Under the pieces are notes generated by a model. It was not told the origin of the DNA. It did no database searches and worked only from the letters and a program-made list of their open reading frames with translations. 64,000 bases of DNA from contig CM055207.1 in NCBI GenBank assembly GCA_029224185.1, forward strand, positions 8,969,073 to 9,033,072, read 5' to 3'. The stretch comes from Karalla daura (Eukaryota; Chordata; Actinopteri; Chaetodontiformes; Leiognathidae). A program made the translations under genes and the position numbers. Of the stretch, positions 46,815 to 58,139 are shown one piece after another; position 1 is the first letter of the stretch, and each line of letters starts with the position of its first letter.

Positions 46815-47230
46815 TGCGTGTCTGTGTGAGTTGCTGCAATGTTTAATTCATCTCACAGGACAGCCAAGGACAAGAGGGAGATATGGGTTTCGGGAAGTGT
46901 GTGTATGTTTGGTGCGCCGGGGTTATCCTCTGTTTGTGTGCAGGTTTTTGTTTGTGGTCGCTCGACGCCATCTGCTAAATAATGAGTCACCTGTGAGGTC
47001 TGCATGTGTGTCTCTGCGGGACGATCGTAATCGCTGTCAGAGGGAATTAAGATTCGTTGTCTCAACAGCGCGGATACACTCACGTCTGTGAAAACAGACG
47101 CTTGTCTAACCAGGAGGAAACTCTCTTACGCGTTGACTCAGACATGTGGTCATGTGTACTGGTGACCACACAGATTCATCACAGAATAACAGAAAGAAAG
47201 CAAGAAGAATTTACACGCTTTCCTTGTGTC
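46815..47230. other. unique non-coding stretch
   Basis: An 86-codon plus frame and a 76-codon minus frame overlap here; neither is recognised. Confidence 0.4.
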
Positions 47231-47234
47231 TGTG

Positions 47235-47402
47235 AGGGCTTTCTGTGTGTACCCCGATTCCTTCCATGATCCAAAAACATGCATCTAGGAGACGCTCACC
47301 TGTTAAGGTTATCATTACCAGATGAGATGATGAGTTGCTCCTAGGTGGGGTGAATGAATGGCATATGTGCCCTGTGATTGACTGTTCAGGGTGTATTCCT
47401 AA
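47235..47402 (+). repeat. SINE body and tail (copy 9)
   Basis: 'gatccaaaaacatgcat', 'atgtgccctgtgattgactg' and 'gttcagggtgtattcc' follow the family order. The head is missing. Confidence 0.7.
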
Positions 47403-47409
47403 ACTTTGC

Positions 47410-48070
47410 CCTTTGTGTCCTTTTCTTTGAGCTACAGTATAGTTCTGCCTGTTTGTAGCCTTTGTTTTTTTTCCTCTCTGTCCACAATATGATGATATTT
47501 CTCAATTCAGATGTCCTATAAACCTAATGGCACCAATATCCCAAGAGATACTCTCTCTCCAGTTTTGGTCTCTCACAAACAAGTGGTTGATCCTCATTAA
47601 AAATCTTTGCCAAAACAATGTTTGACTCTGGGCGACACAAGTGATGACAAGGTAATGATGTAGTAATGTATCCCAAATTACAACTGAGTGCACCACTTAA
47701 CTCAATGGGACATAATAATGAAAACTGATATGTACATACAGTAAAAGGGAAATAATGATCAGTTTGCGTGGCATTCAGCCAATTTGATATTTTCGCCAAA
47801 AATAAGCTGCAAACAGCTCTTGCTGTGGGTCCTGAGAGAGGAACAGATAGATGAAGGGATAGAAGTGACGGTGGTGCCCCTCCTGTTATTCTGCCTTAAA
47901 AGATATGTATAGAACATTTTCAACATGACTTCTGTCGGGAGAGACGGTTTTGTGGCATCACAAGAGACACTTCACATCTAAAACAAGGGAAGTAAAACTC
48001 TTTGGCTTCACCTCCGTGCACATTAACTCACATGTGAAACAGAGCGAGCTACGATTGTTTGGGGACCGAC
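47410..48070. other. unique non-coding stretch
   Basis: Nothing recognised. Confidence 0.45.
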
Positions 48071-48079
48071 GAGCAGTCT

Positions 48080-48255
48080 CCATCAGCAAGAATTTATGAC
48101 TATAATCCCATATATTTGACAAAGTTGAGCACCTTAATGGACAAAAATATTGTGCAGCCTGAAATTGGCATGAGGCTGGAGCAGATCTCAGAGTGCACTG
48201 CAGAAAGCCCCATTTAATAATGGTTCTCTGTAGCTCTGGGTCAGTGCACCCCCAG
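48080..48255. promoter_or_regulatory. candidate conserved non-coding element
   Basis: Unique block including 'caagaatttatgactataat' and 'cccatttaataatggttctc', with no repeats. Inference. Confidence 0.3.
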
Positions 48256-48259
48256 TCTA

Positions 48260-48600
48260 TATATTTTTTGGGGATTATTTGCTTTTATCCTTTTCTGTAC
48301 ATTTGCTATGAACAAAATAGGCATGCGTTTCTCCTGGCAGCAATTTCACTCCCAACTTAGAGTTTGAGAATATGGTGGTTCAAGCAGCAGGTGAAGAGAG
48401 CTTTTACATATCGTATGTGTATGTGATGTATCTTCTTCTTTAGCAGTGGAACATGTTGAATGTCCCAGCAGATGTGAGGGACTGAATTATCTTGCGTACC
48501 CACCTCCTGACCCCAGGTCGATGTTTGATGCTTTTTTTTCTTTTTTTAACGGTTAGCATGGCACATGCATTACTGCACCCACAGACACACACGTAAAGAA
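48260..48600. other. unique non-coding stretch
   Basis: Nothing recognised besides T-runs at 48533-48548. Confidence 0.4.
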
Positions 48601-48660
48601 GAGAGATATGTGGTGCTCGAGCCGCTGAAACGGGAATTATATCTATTAATCAGAGTAATT

Positions 48661-48960
48661 GCGTGTACGTGTGTGAAGGCATGAATGCGTGCTATTGGTA
48701 CGCAGGAGCGGGCGCGTGTTGCCATGTGCAATTTACACCACACATGTTTGCGAGCGTTTGCGCGTCTCGGGTTCAAGGCGAGGTCGGCGGCTCTCTCCGA
48801 CTCGACTTTTTAATACCCATTTAAATGCGACTCCAATTATCGCACTGATAATTACACACACGTTCAAAATGCGGAGAAAACAGAGGATGTGTGGACGCGC
48901 ACACGCGCCTCTCTTAAGGTGATCCGACACGTAATGAGATGCGGGGAGAGAGGAAGAGGA
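48661..48960. promoter_or_regulatory. CpG-dense patch with ATTA cores
   Basis: I count 28 CpG in 300 bp at about 53% GC (observed/expected about 1.3). Embedded in it is an AT-rich core with 'tttttaatacccatttaaat' and 'ccaattatcgcactgataat' (about 48808-48852). Open frames are present on both strands but show no domain. Candidate regulatory element or promoter of an unannotated transcript. Confidence 0.45.
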
Positions 48961-49114
48961 AGATGGACACATTAAATGCGCTGCAGGACTTTTTATGGGT
49001 GTGTAATGAGCAGCCTCATGTGTACAAAGACACATTCACCAAATTGATGCGTCACAGCAGCAGTCTAGCAGACGTTTAACCACCATGACATCAGACGCTT
49101 CCTCCCTCTGAAGT

Positions 49115-49116
<2 letters not shown>

Positions 49117-49154
<38 letters not shown>
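49117..49154. repeat. (CA)n microsatellite
   Basis: A CA tract of about 19 units. Confidence 0.97.
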
Positions 49155-49156
<2 letters not shown>

Positions 49157-49159
49157 AAT

Positions 49160-49870
49160 ATAACTCAATTTAGAGCAAATTTAATTTTTTTTTCTTTTGA
49201 AAAAAATTACAGTTGAATAGAGGAGTTTAATTCAGTTTGGCTTCATTCAAAGAGCAAACTCATAACAATATCATATGGAAACTTTGTAAGATGATCAACA
49301 TACTTTTCTATGTAACACTTTTAAAACTGTTAATTTCTATATTCATTTTTTTTATCCAATCGTGTCTGTAGTTAGTAACTGCTTTGAAGTCGCTGAGCAG
49401 GTCATGTAGGAAGTCAACAAGCATAGAGAGTGAACTGGAGGAGATGATGGACAAGTTTACATCAGTTTCATTTCTTAAATATCTAAATAGCTGTAGATTT
49501 ATATTCTTTGAGCTAACCTTCATACAGTGCTCTTGTGCCACACTGAGAGTTACACAGGCTGCTCTAATCATTGAGTCACATTGCCAGTGAGTGCAAACCC
49601 ACATACTGCTACTGCTGGTTCTTTTCATTCTCTGTGCTCTGTAGAGAGAGAAAGAGAGAGAAAAAACAGACAAGGACTGCATTGCTTGTCTTTACTGGAT
49701 CAGAAGATGTAAGGAACACTGAGGAATCTGGAGTAGAGGAGACTGCAGGTTGCTGATGTTGTGTGGTCTTGTGTTTGTCAGAGAGTACTTGTGTTTTTTT
49801 GCTGTGTACTTTATTCACTTCCATCAGAGTGTTTGGGTGTGCTACCATCCTTTTGACGATGCTTTTTGTT
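49160..49870. other. unique non-coding stretch
   Basis: A 124-codon minus frame (49308-49682) overlaps a 68-codon plus frame; neither is recognised. Confidence 0.45.
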
Positions 49871-49875
49871 CTCGT

Positions 49876-50105
49876 AGAAGTGGGCAAGGGCAGGGAATAT
49901 ATCTTGGATAGCTTGCCAGTTCACACAAGCGCCATTCACTCTCACTCACAGCGAGGGGCAATTTAGAGTCTCCAGTCGACCTAAACATGCATGTTTTTGG
50001 TCTGTGGGCGGAAACTGGAGTACCAGGAGAAGACAAAAGGCCCTCAGTTCGACCCAGGAGTTGAACTCAATCATTGTGCTGGCTCGACTTGAACCACGCT
50101 GAGGG
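49876..50105 (-). repeat. SINE-like repeat (copy 10)
   Basis: Contains 'cagggaatatatcttggatagcttgccag', 'cgaggggcaatttagagtc', 'aaacatgcatgtttttggtctgtgggcgga' and a degenerate head with 'cagttcgacccaggagttgaactc'. This is the best-preserved central body in the window. Confidence 0.8.
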
Positions 50106-50145
50106 AAGAATAGCACACAACTGGAAATTTTGCATGGAAATATCT

Positions 50146-50162
50146 AAAAAAAAAAAAAAAAA
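50146..50162. repeat. poly-A run (17 bases)
   Basis: Uninterrupted A17, 40 bp after the SINE copy. Confidence 0.95.
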
Positions 50163-50189
50163 TTAATTCTTGAAAACTCGTTAACACGT

Positions 50190-50435
50190 TTTGAATTATC
50201 CCAGTGCTCGTGCTTTAAAGAAAAGTTGCCTTTAATTATTTGCATTGTGCCAACAAACCGCTGTGCTCTTTTCCTCTCGGAGTTGCATTTCATATCAGTT
50301 CACGTGCTGTGCCAAAGGCTCAGAACGATCTCTCCCAAAGCAGGCAAATGAGAGTGTTAGAAACAACAGCCGCTCCCACGGTAATGGCCATGTGTCAAGT
50401 TTCACGTCATTAAATTTCTCTGGTGAAAAAGGCTG
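50190..50435. promoter_or_regulatory. candidate conserved non-coding element
   Basis: Unique block with 'gcctttaattatttgcattgtgc' at about 50228-50250, then balanced sequence to 'cacgtcattaaatttctc' at about 50403-50420. Inference. Confidence 0.35.
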
Positions 50436-50439
50436 ACTT

Positions 50440-50895
50440 ATAAGGGAAAACGAGGCAAACAAAGTCAGTGCAGAGAGGAGGGGTGAGCCCTTTGTCGCCC
50501 TTTCTTTCCATCTTTGCGGTTCCTTTGTACATGCCTGCAGATCTGCCTGCTACAGTCTCCATATCAGCCTCCAAATCGACAGGTTTGCTCATTTTTCACC
50601 AGCCTCTCTTCATTTCATCTGTCGGTTAATTTCATTCCTTTCACTGTTTCTCAGAATCCTCTTGGCATCAACAATTTAACTTAAAGCTGAGTGTAATTTA
50701 TAATTGGCATTTCATCTCGTCAAGCCAATCAAATCGTCCAATTTGATTTGAAAAATTGTCTGTTTTATTTTTTTTCATTATGGAATAAAACATTTCCTGT
50801 GGTATCAGAATGAGTGTGTTCCCATGGCTACCATATGAGTTTTGTTGCCGTGGTGATGTGAAAGTTGTTCAAGTTCTTTGATTTCCCAACGGACA
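50440..50895. other. unique non-coding stretch
   Basis: Nothing recognised. Confidence 0.4.
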
Positions 50896-50899
50896 AGAA

Positions 50900-50989
50900 C
50901 AAGAGAGAGAGAGAGCGAGAGAGAGAGCGAGAGAGAGAGAGGGAGAGAGAGAGAGAGAGAGACGGAAAGGAGAACAACAACAACAACAA
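50900..50989. repeat. (GA)n array followed by (AAC)n
   Basis: GA with CG and GG interruptions to 50963, then about five AAC units at 50973-50989. Ser/Leu-rich frames on the minus strand are products of the repeat. Confidence 0.95.
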
Positions 50990-51995
50990 AAAGATTCTTG
51001 AAAGGAGGTGAGACAAAAAAACAATAGAGTGACAAGATGGAGTGGTAAAGACAGATGGATCAAGAAAAATATACCTTGAGAGGATGGGGACAAGGTAGAG
51101 ATGGCCTTGTTAAAAAAAAGAAAAGAAAGACAGAGGGGTCCTCTGGGTTGGCTGCAAGAAAAAAAAAAACCCAAAAACTGATTGTTGTTTTTCTGGTCTT
51201 CAGGATCAGGGGATAAAACAGTCCTGCAGCAATCTTGACTTTATCACTAACCTCATTGCCAATCAATCCATCCATCTATCCATCCATCCAATTGTTTGGT
51301 TATCCTTCCTTGTCTCCTCTTTTTTACTCTATTGCTCGCTCTGTATGGTTCCTCTCTTCCTCCTCCAAAACAGCCACGGCAGACTTAGATTGCTGGGTCT
51401 TTTCCTTTTGTTTTTTTCTGCCTCAATGAATTAAAGACGCCTGAGGCACTCTCGCTGTTTATCATCACGTTTCCCTGCAGTCCACACTCACGGGAATCAT
51501 CTTCAAACCTTTGTTTGTTTGGCCTTTGTTATAGAAAAAGAGCAGCGTGATTGCATTTTTTTTTCATTCTTTTAGATGACCACGAGATCAACAGCCTAAA
51601 ATAAAGTGAAAATTAGACAGATTACATTTGAATGACTGTCTCAGTTCAGTAATCATAGCTTTTGAAAGACGCATGTTCTGAAATTTCAGTCTCTGTGCAT
51701 AGGTAGCCCGAAACCCACAACATCTGAATTCACGAAGCACTCCCTTTGTTGACATTACACCCTTAAATTTTGTGTAAATCAGACAAGTGGATTTTATGTA
51801 ACTCTGCTAATGAACACACTGAAAATCTCGAAAGTTCTAAAAAGTTAAAGACAAATCCCAGGCTCCAGCATTTTAACTTTTGAACTATTTTTGATCGCCT
51901 AAAAAGAGACATTTTGGGAGCGCGTGCTCTGCACCTATGGAACTAAAAGCGAACCTCTTGCTCGCGATGATCGATATGTTTGGAGAAAATCTTGT
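50990..51995. other. unique stretch with short (ATCC)n
   Basis: Includes a TCCA-type tetranucleotide run at 51264-51290. No gene recognised. Texture at 51620-51680 ('ttcagtaatcatagctttt') is regulatory-like but weak. Confidence 0.4.
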
Positions 51996-51999
51996 AGAA

Positions 52000-52150
52000 T
52001 TTCATTAGAAGAAACACTCCTCCAAGTGTAACAGCTTTATGGGGGATGCATTTATCAAGCTTTGGGCTCGAGCTGCAGCCACTGGCATCAGGAATGTTTC
52101 GCTGGTGGAATTGATTAAATTCAACACCAGCAACTTCTGAAGGAAAGCAG
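52000..52150. promoter_or_regulatory. strong candidate conserved non-coding element
   Basis: A compact unique block: 'acagctttatgggggatgca' (TTTATGG, HOX-like), 'tttatcaagctttgggctcg', a GAGCTGCAGC core, and 'gtggaattgattaaattc' (ATTA core) at about 52106-52121. No low-complexity content. The 70-codon minus frame across it has no domain. Confidence 0.4.
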
Positions 52151-52154
52151 CACA

Positions 52155-52865
52155 CAGAATTCTGCTATCAGAAAAATACTATGTTATCAGAATTTAGCGG
52201 ACAGATGTCAAAAGAACATTCTTGTTCAATAGGCGCTACTACATACTCACCACAAAGGCCCCGCCGAGATCGTCTTTTGTTATGATTATGACTTTAGGTT
52301 TTTTTTTGCTTTTTGTACATTTTTTTGGACTATGTTTGTTCGTATCAGAGAGCAGGAGTGCGAGTCTGCCGACAGTACAAAGCATCAGTGACAGACAGAG
52401 AGTGGGAGCTGTGCGAACGAGAGACAAAAAGCAGACAGATATATGAAAGCCCCACACCCCCCCTCCTCCGCTCAAGAAGGTGTTTGGCTTATTGTTACCT
52501 CACTCTGATGTCTTACCTTTACTTAACACCAGAAGTCTGTTTTCATATTCATCCACTGAATAGAGAAAGTTTTAAAGTAGGAAGTGGAAACTCGAAAGCT
52601 CAAGCCTGCGTATGTTGCGACTGATCTAACTAGGACACGTCCTGTGTCCAGGCATTTTACTTCTGATATGAACAATATTTGGGAATTTATAGATTCAATA
52701 CAGATTTTAACCATGCCCCTGACGTCCCATCATATATATAGCTTTCTTTTAATTGTATCTTCTGCAAAGACAGTAATACCCTCATCCCACAAGACAATTT
52801 CCTATAAATACATATTTCTCTGAAGACTTCAGATGCTCAGACGCATTGTGCTCTTGCACATAGTT
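52155..52865. other. unique non-coding stretch
   Basis: Nothing recognised. Short frames of 63-103 codons overlap on both strands. Confidence 0.4.
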
Positions 52866-52867
52866 AC

Positions 52868-52887
52868 GCTGTGCTGTGCTGTGCTGC
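52868..52887. repeat. (TGTGC)n short pentamer run
   Basis: Nearly four GCTGT units in tandem. Confidence 0.9.
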
Positions 52888-52909
52888 TTACTGTCTGACA
52901 ATCGAGTTA

Positions 52910-53050
52910 AAATTGTACTTGATTAGCTGAGCTTTGTTAATTATATAGAAGCGCCCTGCGGTAATGAGAGCCCAGGCCGTGAGCTGGTTAATGGCTCTCA
53001 ATTATAAGCTCTTACGGAGGCGACTGGGGTCGTTGCTAGCGCCAAAACAA
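52910..53050. promoter_or_regulatory. candidate enhancer with homeodomain-motif cluster
   Basis: Four ATTA/TAAT-type cores lie within about 75 bp: TTAATTA (52937-52943), GTAATGAG (from 52961), GGTTAATGG (52986-52994) and CAATTATAAG (from 52999). They sit in a GC-balanced, repeat-free block that ends in a CpG-containing segment ('cttacggaggcgactggggt'). No open frame of note. This is the densest such cluster I noticed in the window. Confidence 0.45.
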
Positions 53051-53214
53051 CAATACCATGCCATGCCATAATCTGAGTAATCCTTCATTTACTATCTCAA
53101 AGAGGAAAACCTGAACTCCAGCCCACTCACATATCAAATATAATAACCCTTCCTGTCTACTCCAGATGCAGACGATCACTGCTTCGAAGCATCTGAAACA
53201 CCAAAATGCGTTCA

Positions 53215-53250
53215 TGGAAAATCTGGAAAACCTGGAAAACCCGGAAAACC
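53215..53250. repeat. 9-bp minisatellite, four units
   Basis: Units TGGAAAATC, TGGAAAACC, TGGAAAACC and CGGAAAACC in tandem. Confidence 0.95.
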
Positions 53251-53254
53251 AAGC

Positions 53255-54345
53255 AACTTTACAACTTCACTTCCCACACTACTGACATACCCATCGTTAT
53301 ACACACTACAGTGGCAGTGATAATGTGAAGTTCTGACAGACAAAATCCTGGTAAATTATTTTCAGGGCACAAATTATGTGAACAAGATAATCATATTGTG
53401 CAAGAGCACGTAGTATCTGAGGTGTCCTCAGAGATTTCAGTAGTTTGACAGTAAATAATCATGTATAATTATCCCATGTGAACTATTTTTTATCTTTTGT
53501 GCGCAGGATAAAAAAATATCACCTGATGGCACACGAGTTGAGATTTTTATTTTTCTACATTATTTGGACTTTTCTAAAACATGCCTGGAGGGAAATGTCA
53601 ATTTTTATTCTAGTTACTTTGTAGAAAAATAAGTAAACCCTTGTTGGCCCTAAATCAAGCCAAAGCATAATCAACAGCCACTGGCTACAGAGAAAGACAT
53701 TCAGACATCCTCTTGAATTATTCAGATTGATAGACCTCTGCTCAGGTAGTGACAGGCTGAACTAGGAACAGATTTAATGGGCAGAGGCAACTCTGTAGGT
53801 GGACAATCGGTGTTGAAAGGCATGAGTGTGGCATTAACATCATTATGGCAGCATTTTTACTAAAAGCTGCTTTGGTTCCACTAGAACCTATTCATGGGCT
53901 GTTCATCCCGTCTATAAGGACAGACACACCTGTAGCAGACAAAGGTCTAAATGTAAAACAAGGTGCAGTAATTGGTCATGAAACAGTTGGAGATGTCTAC
54001 AAATGACAGGACCATGCTACCTTCAATGTCTGCCCCTGAAAACAGACACAATGGTTTCCTGCATGCTGATTGCTCTATTTGCCCTCGCCTAGACAAAGTT
54101 TCACAGCAGGGAATGCACTTGGGAAAAAGTGTCCTTAGAGGAATGTTTCACATCATATTTTTTGTGATTAAGTTTCAACCCACAGAGAAGAAACCTGGAG
54201 AAAACAAGGACTCGACAAAAAAAAAAAAAGTTTCTCTTTTATCCTCTCCTTTGGCTGGAACAACTGATCATTCATGTGACCTTAATGCTTCAGGAGAAAT
54301 GAGCAACATTAATAAAAAGGGGGGAAAAAAACTGCACAAGTTTGA
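53255..54345. other. unique non-coding stretch
   Basis: Holds most of the longest open frame in the window (152 codons, plus strand 53972-54430). It is Lys/Ser-rich over an A-run and its last third lies in a SINE fragment, so it is not a gene. Confidence 0.5.
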
Positions 54346-54354
54346 ATGTGTGTG

Positions 54355-54470
54355 CATAAGTTTTCTTCAGGTACTCGGGGGTTCCTCCCACTTTCCAAAA
54401 CCATGCATTTTTAGGATAATTGGAGACTAAATTGCCCCCAGGTGTGTGTGGGAGTGTGTCAGAACCAGTA
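54355..54470 (+). repeat. SINE body fragment (copy 11)
   Basis: 'aggtactcgggggttcctcccac', 'ccaaaaccatgcatttttaggataattgg' and 'actaaattgcccccaggtgtg' match the family body in order. Confidence 0.8.
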
Positions 54471-54474
54471 TTTT

Positions 54475-55100
54475 TAACCATTCGGAAGCATTCATGCTCT
54501 GTTGATGCAGTATCAGGGGCAGATTGGAGTTCTACATCTTGCCTATTTCAATAGTTTCCACTTTGGCATCATTAAAGTAAGCAATCAGTAAAGATCGGTA
54601 ATACTTTGAAGATATTGAACTATGAATAGTACCCTGACACATGAACACAACTATCACTGATGAGCTTGATTAAACTGACAGTCTGAGCTTAAAAAGTTGC
54701 TATTGAGCCGATTTGACTACTTAAGTCTGCATATTTCATTCTCTGTGTCCTCTGCTGTTTGTTTTTTTCACAGTAATGTTTGAAAAGAGCCTAATATGCA
54801 TTCCTTTCACCCAAATCCATTTTAGTGCCAACCCTGTTTAAAGAGTCCAGAAGCTAGGGTTTGTTATTCAGATTCCCTCTTCGCATTTCCTAATTGCACA
54901 AACAACAGATTCTAAATGAGGCTTAAAGCAAACCTACGCTCCATCAAAGGCTTCCCTTTGCCAGGTAATCTCTGCTGCACGTGTGTAAATGTGTATGCGG
55001 ATGTGCTCTGTCACAAATCATGTATGAGTATGTAATGCAGCTCTTTCATTTAGCTTTACAAACACACTGATAATGAGGTTGCTATATATGCACACAGATC
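54475..55100. other. unique non-coding stretch
   Basis: Nothing recognised. Confidence 0.45.
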
Positions 55101-55103
55101 CCC

Positions 55104-55105
<2 letters not shown>

Positions 55106-55153
<48 letters not shown>
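55106..55153. repeat. (CA)n microsatellite
   Basis: Pure CA, about 24 units; the longest pure dinucleotide array in the window. Confidence 0.98.
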
Positions 55154-55154
<1 letters not shown>

Positions 55155-55284
55155 TCACCACTAATATGGGCTGATTAAAAGTGCACTCTTGTATACACCC
55201 AAAGGCTCTTATGCACCTGCTACTGCAGGAAATGAGAACACACACAAACACAACACAAGCTAGCGATGCAAAGTGTCTACCTGC

Positions 55285-55287
<3 letters not shown>

Positions 55288-55319
<32 letters not shown>
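55288..55319. repeat. (CA)n microsatellite
   Basis: Pure CA, about 16 units, 135 bp after the previous array. Confidence 0.98.
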
Positions 55320-55322
<3 letters not shown>

Positions 55323-55584
55323 CCACTACACGGTATGTGGCTCCAGGATGTTTTTGGCAGTTGTTTTGTTTGCAGACTCATTTACAATCAGTTATTTTTA
55401 TAAAATGGCCACGTAGAGTCTTGATGTGTATCCACTCAGTGTTTTGGGCTAATTGTTTCAGTTTGTTGGTCCTCTGTCAGCACCACCATAGTCAAGGATC
55501 CATCCGTAGGAATGTTTTGTGATATGTGGGTAGCAGGTGAGTAGTTTCATGAACTGTGTTTCCAGCTTGTATGGAAACATTAAT

Positions 55585-55603
55585 TGTGTGTGTGTGTGTG
55601 TGT
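55585..55603. repeat. (TG)n microsatellite
   Basis: About nine TG units. Confidence 0.95.
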
Positions 55604-55604
55604 T

Positions 55605-57290
55605 CATAATCAACAGGTTAGGTTCTTATTTGAATAGAAACAAAAAATGCGTTGATGTTTTTAATGTACGAATACATAATACAGTGGCAAAGCCTCTGCT
55701 GACAACTGATCAAGTCATTTTTTTTTTTTTTGCTTTAAGTCTTAAATGCAGAACAATCGCCTTTATATCCAAAACAGTGTTTTTTATTCTCTGTAGAAAT
55801 GTTTTTATGATATCTGTTTGATTTGACGCAAGGTTATTTAAAGAGCTTAAAAAAACGATGCTTATTGTGACACCTGTCTTTTTGTAGGAGACATTTGCAT
55901 ATTTTTAGAAGTTTGATGTACATATTTAGAAATTGCCCATGTTTGAAACTGACATGAGGTTCTGACTGCTTGTCAGTCATAGGCATAGTAGTTTACTCTT
56001 GATTTCTTGAACTTTTTTTAATAGTTGTTTATCTAAACACTTTCTTTTGGATCCCTGCTGGAAAAAGAGACCTGTATAATACATACGCAATGTACTTGTT
56101 TAAATTTGGCCTTATTTTTTTTTAACAGTCACAGGCTTCCAGAAATGACAAGGGCAGTAAAACTGGGGACAAAATGGAACAACCAATGCTACATTTAGAG
56201 AATATCCAACAATCAAAAACATTTAACGTCTCATCTGTTTGTTTTAACTGAAAAGTTGACTGTGCAAGATTAGGAGCCTCTAGTGGCGAGGAGGCAGATT
56301 GCACCTCTCCATCATCTGTGCATTCTCTGCTACTGTTCAAGATGGTTCAACATGATGGATTTCATGGAAGATGTATTACAGTCGTTTCTTTTCAATTATC
56401 AGGTAATGTAACACCGATTGCTATCATATTTCATAACATTGTCACAGTTATGATTTTTACTTTCTACGAATAATAAATATTGATTGACAGATGTTCTATT
56501 ATGTAATTCACAACTTGGGATCAATGTGTGTAAAACTCTGGAGAGGGCCTGAACTGTCACATCTAACACCAGCACTAATTTTATCCAAGCAACTCACAGT
56601 TTCTGGACACTCTCATTGAATCCGATTAAGTTTAGTTTTCTCATATTTATGTATAGTCAGTTATAAATAACCAAGGCTCAAAGATCTGTGAGTGAATTTT
56701 GCTGAATAGCAGCCTAATTAATGCTCACAACCTTCAGAAGAATATATGAAATGTTGATTATACATGCATCTGACACATAAAAAACAGGCAGGGCTTAATG
56801 CGTTTCGGACCTGATCGAAAAAGTGGAGGTCCCAATTTCACACCGTTGAGTTTGCCTGGGAACACGTTCAATGGATCATTTCTCCAAAAGGTATGATGAT
56901 CTTGCTGAACCATAAAATGTCACAATCCACTTGTAGAGTGATTTTCCGGAGGGATGTTTCTCCCCCTCGCTAACCCACATTGAGCTGAGGCTTGCGTTTC
57001 AGCTGTTGCAGGATCAAAGTTAATTGACTACAGTTTATATAACCTGCGGGTGGTGCCAGTGTTTATCATTCATCTGGCAAAAGCAAGGGTCAGCACTGAA
57101 TGGAGATGAGAATCCTGCTAGCTCAAGTTTTCCACACTGCTCCTTTCCAGTACAAAAACACAACACTTAAATTTACTTTTATGTAGTACTACTACTGGTA
57201 TTTCTATTACTTATCAGCCTGTGCATATATAAATAGGATATCTGAAATGTAAAACTTTTAAAACATTTACATTTTGTGGAGGAAATAAGG
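55605..57290. other. unique AT-rich stretch
   Basis: No gene recognised. Contains T-runs (55719-55731, 56117-56124) and a CTCF-like motif at 56284. Confidence 0.45.
56284..56297 (+). promoter_or_regulatory. CTCF-like motif
   Basis: TGGCGAGGAGGCAG agrees with CCGCGNGGNGGCAG at all but the first two positions. The overlapping opposite strand reads CCACTAGAGGC, which resembles the other CTCF core form. Motif match by eye. Confidence 0.4.
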
Positions 57291-57299
57291 GGTTCAAAG

Positions 57300-57955
57300 A
57301 CATGAGTTGCTCTTCTCCGCTCCTCCGTATAAAGTTACCGCTCTAAGGCAAGGAGGTGCATCTGACTACTCAACGTCTGTCTGCTCTTTCAAAAAGCATT
57401 ATGTAGTGTTAAGAGAGGTGGAGGAGGCCAGGTTTAAAGAGCTCTGCCGCTGCTCCTTTCCTCTCGCTCGCATGCACTCACGTACGTATGCCCATGCTCT
57501 CCATTCCACCTCTCTGCCACGGATAATTATCATACGCTCCGTGCAGACGACAATTATGAGGGAAAAATAAGGACAGCGGCAGACATGATGTTATTTTATA
57601 CTCATGACACGTCCCCAGACAGATGCACACATATGGCCGCAGACAGTAGTAAGTAATTATGAGGAAACATTAGCGAATACAGTGGGTTCAGATCAATAAC
57701 TAATCAGTGTATGACCTTCAACGACAGGTGCACACACGCACGCACATTTATATATACTATATGGCTTCGCAATGCATTTTTCTGCTTTGGTGTTCCTTGT
57801 CATCCGACCCATTGTTGCATGTGTGCCGGTGAATCTTAATATATGGCACCTCGTGCTGAGAACACCACAGGGATTTGTGTTCTGTCTGCTGTCTTCCACT
57901 CCCACCAAAGCACTCGCTGTTTTTCCTGCCGCTGATCCATTACCAAGCACAGGGG
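57300..57955. other. unique stretch, mildly CpG-enriched at 57430-57560
   Basis: An 87-codon plus frame (57307-57570) and an 85-codon minus frame (57693-57950) are not recognised. No repeat found. Confidence 0.4.
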
Positions 57956-57959
57956 TGCT

Positions 57960-58135
57960 ACGTGAAGCATTTACAAATCAATAGATTACCATTAGCACAT
58001 TGATTTTGAGTTATTAGGATAATTAGTCCGAGTAAACGAGGCTATCGGGAAGAAAACTGGCAGCTCGTCCGTTACGCGTTTTGATCCTACTCATCATCTT
58101 TTGATTAAAGTCAAAAACATCAGCGTGTCTATCAT
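57960..58135. promoter_or_regulatory. candidate conserved non-coding element
   Basis: Series of homeodomain/TALE-like cores ('acaaatcaatagattaccat', 'cattgattttgagttatt', 'aggataattagtcc'), then 'cagctcgtccgttacgcg' and 'cttttgattaaagtc'. Repeat-free. Inference from motif density. Confidence 0.4.
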
Positions 58136-58139
58136 CAAC

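Noticed and set aside
50041..50105. Possible minus-strand tRNA-like sequence ('cagttcgacccagg')
   Set aside because: Part of the SINE head in reverse orientation; stems are not preserved.
50805..51174. Ser/Leu-rich minus-strand frames up to 101 codons
   Set aside because: Translation of the (GA)n array and A-rich flanks.
53972..54430. Longest open frame in the window (152 codons, plus)
   Set aside because: Runs through an A-run (Lys stretch), ends inside a SINE body fragment and shows no domain; chance frame.
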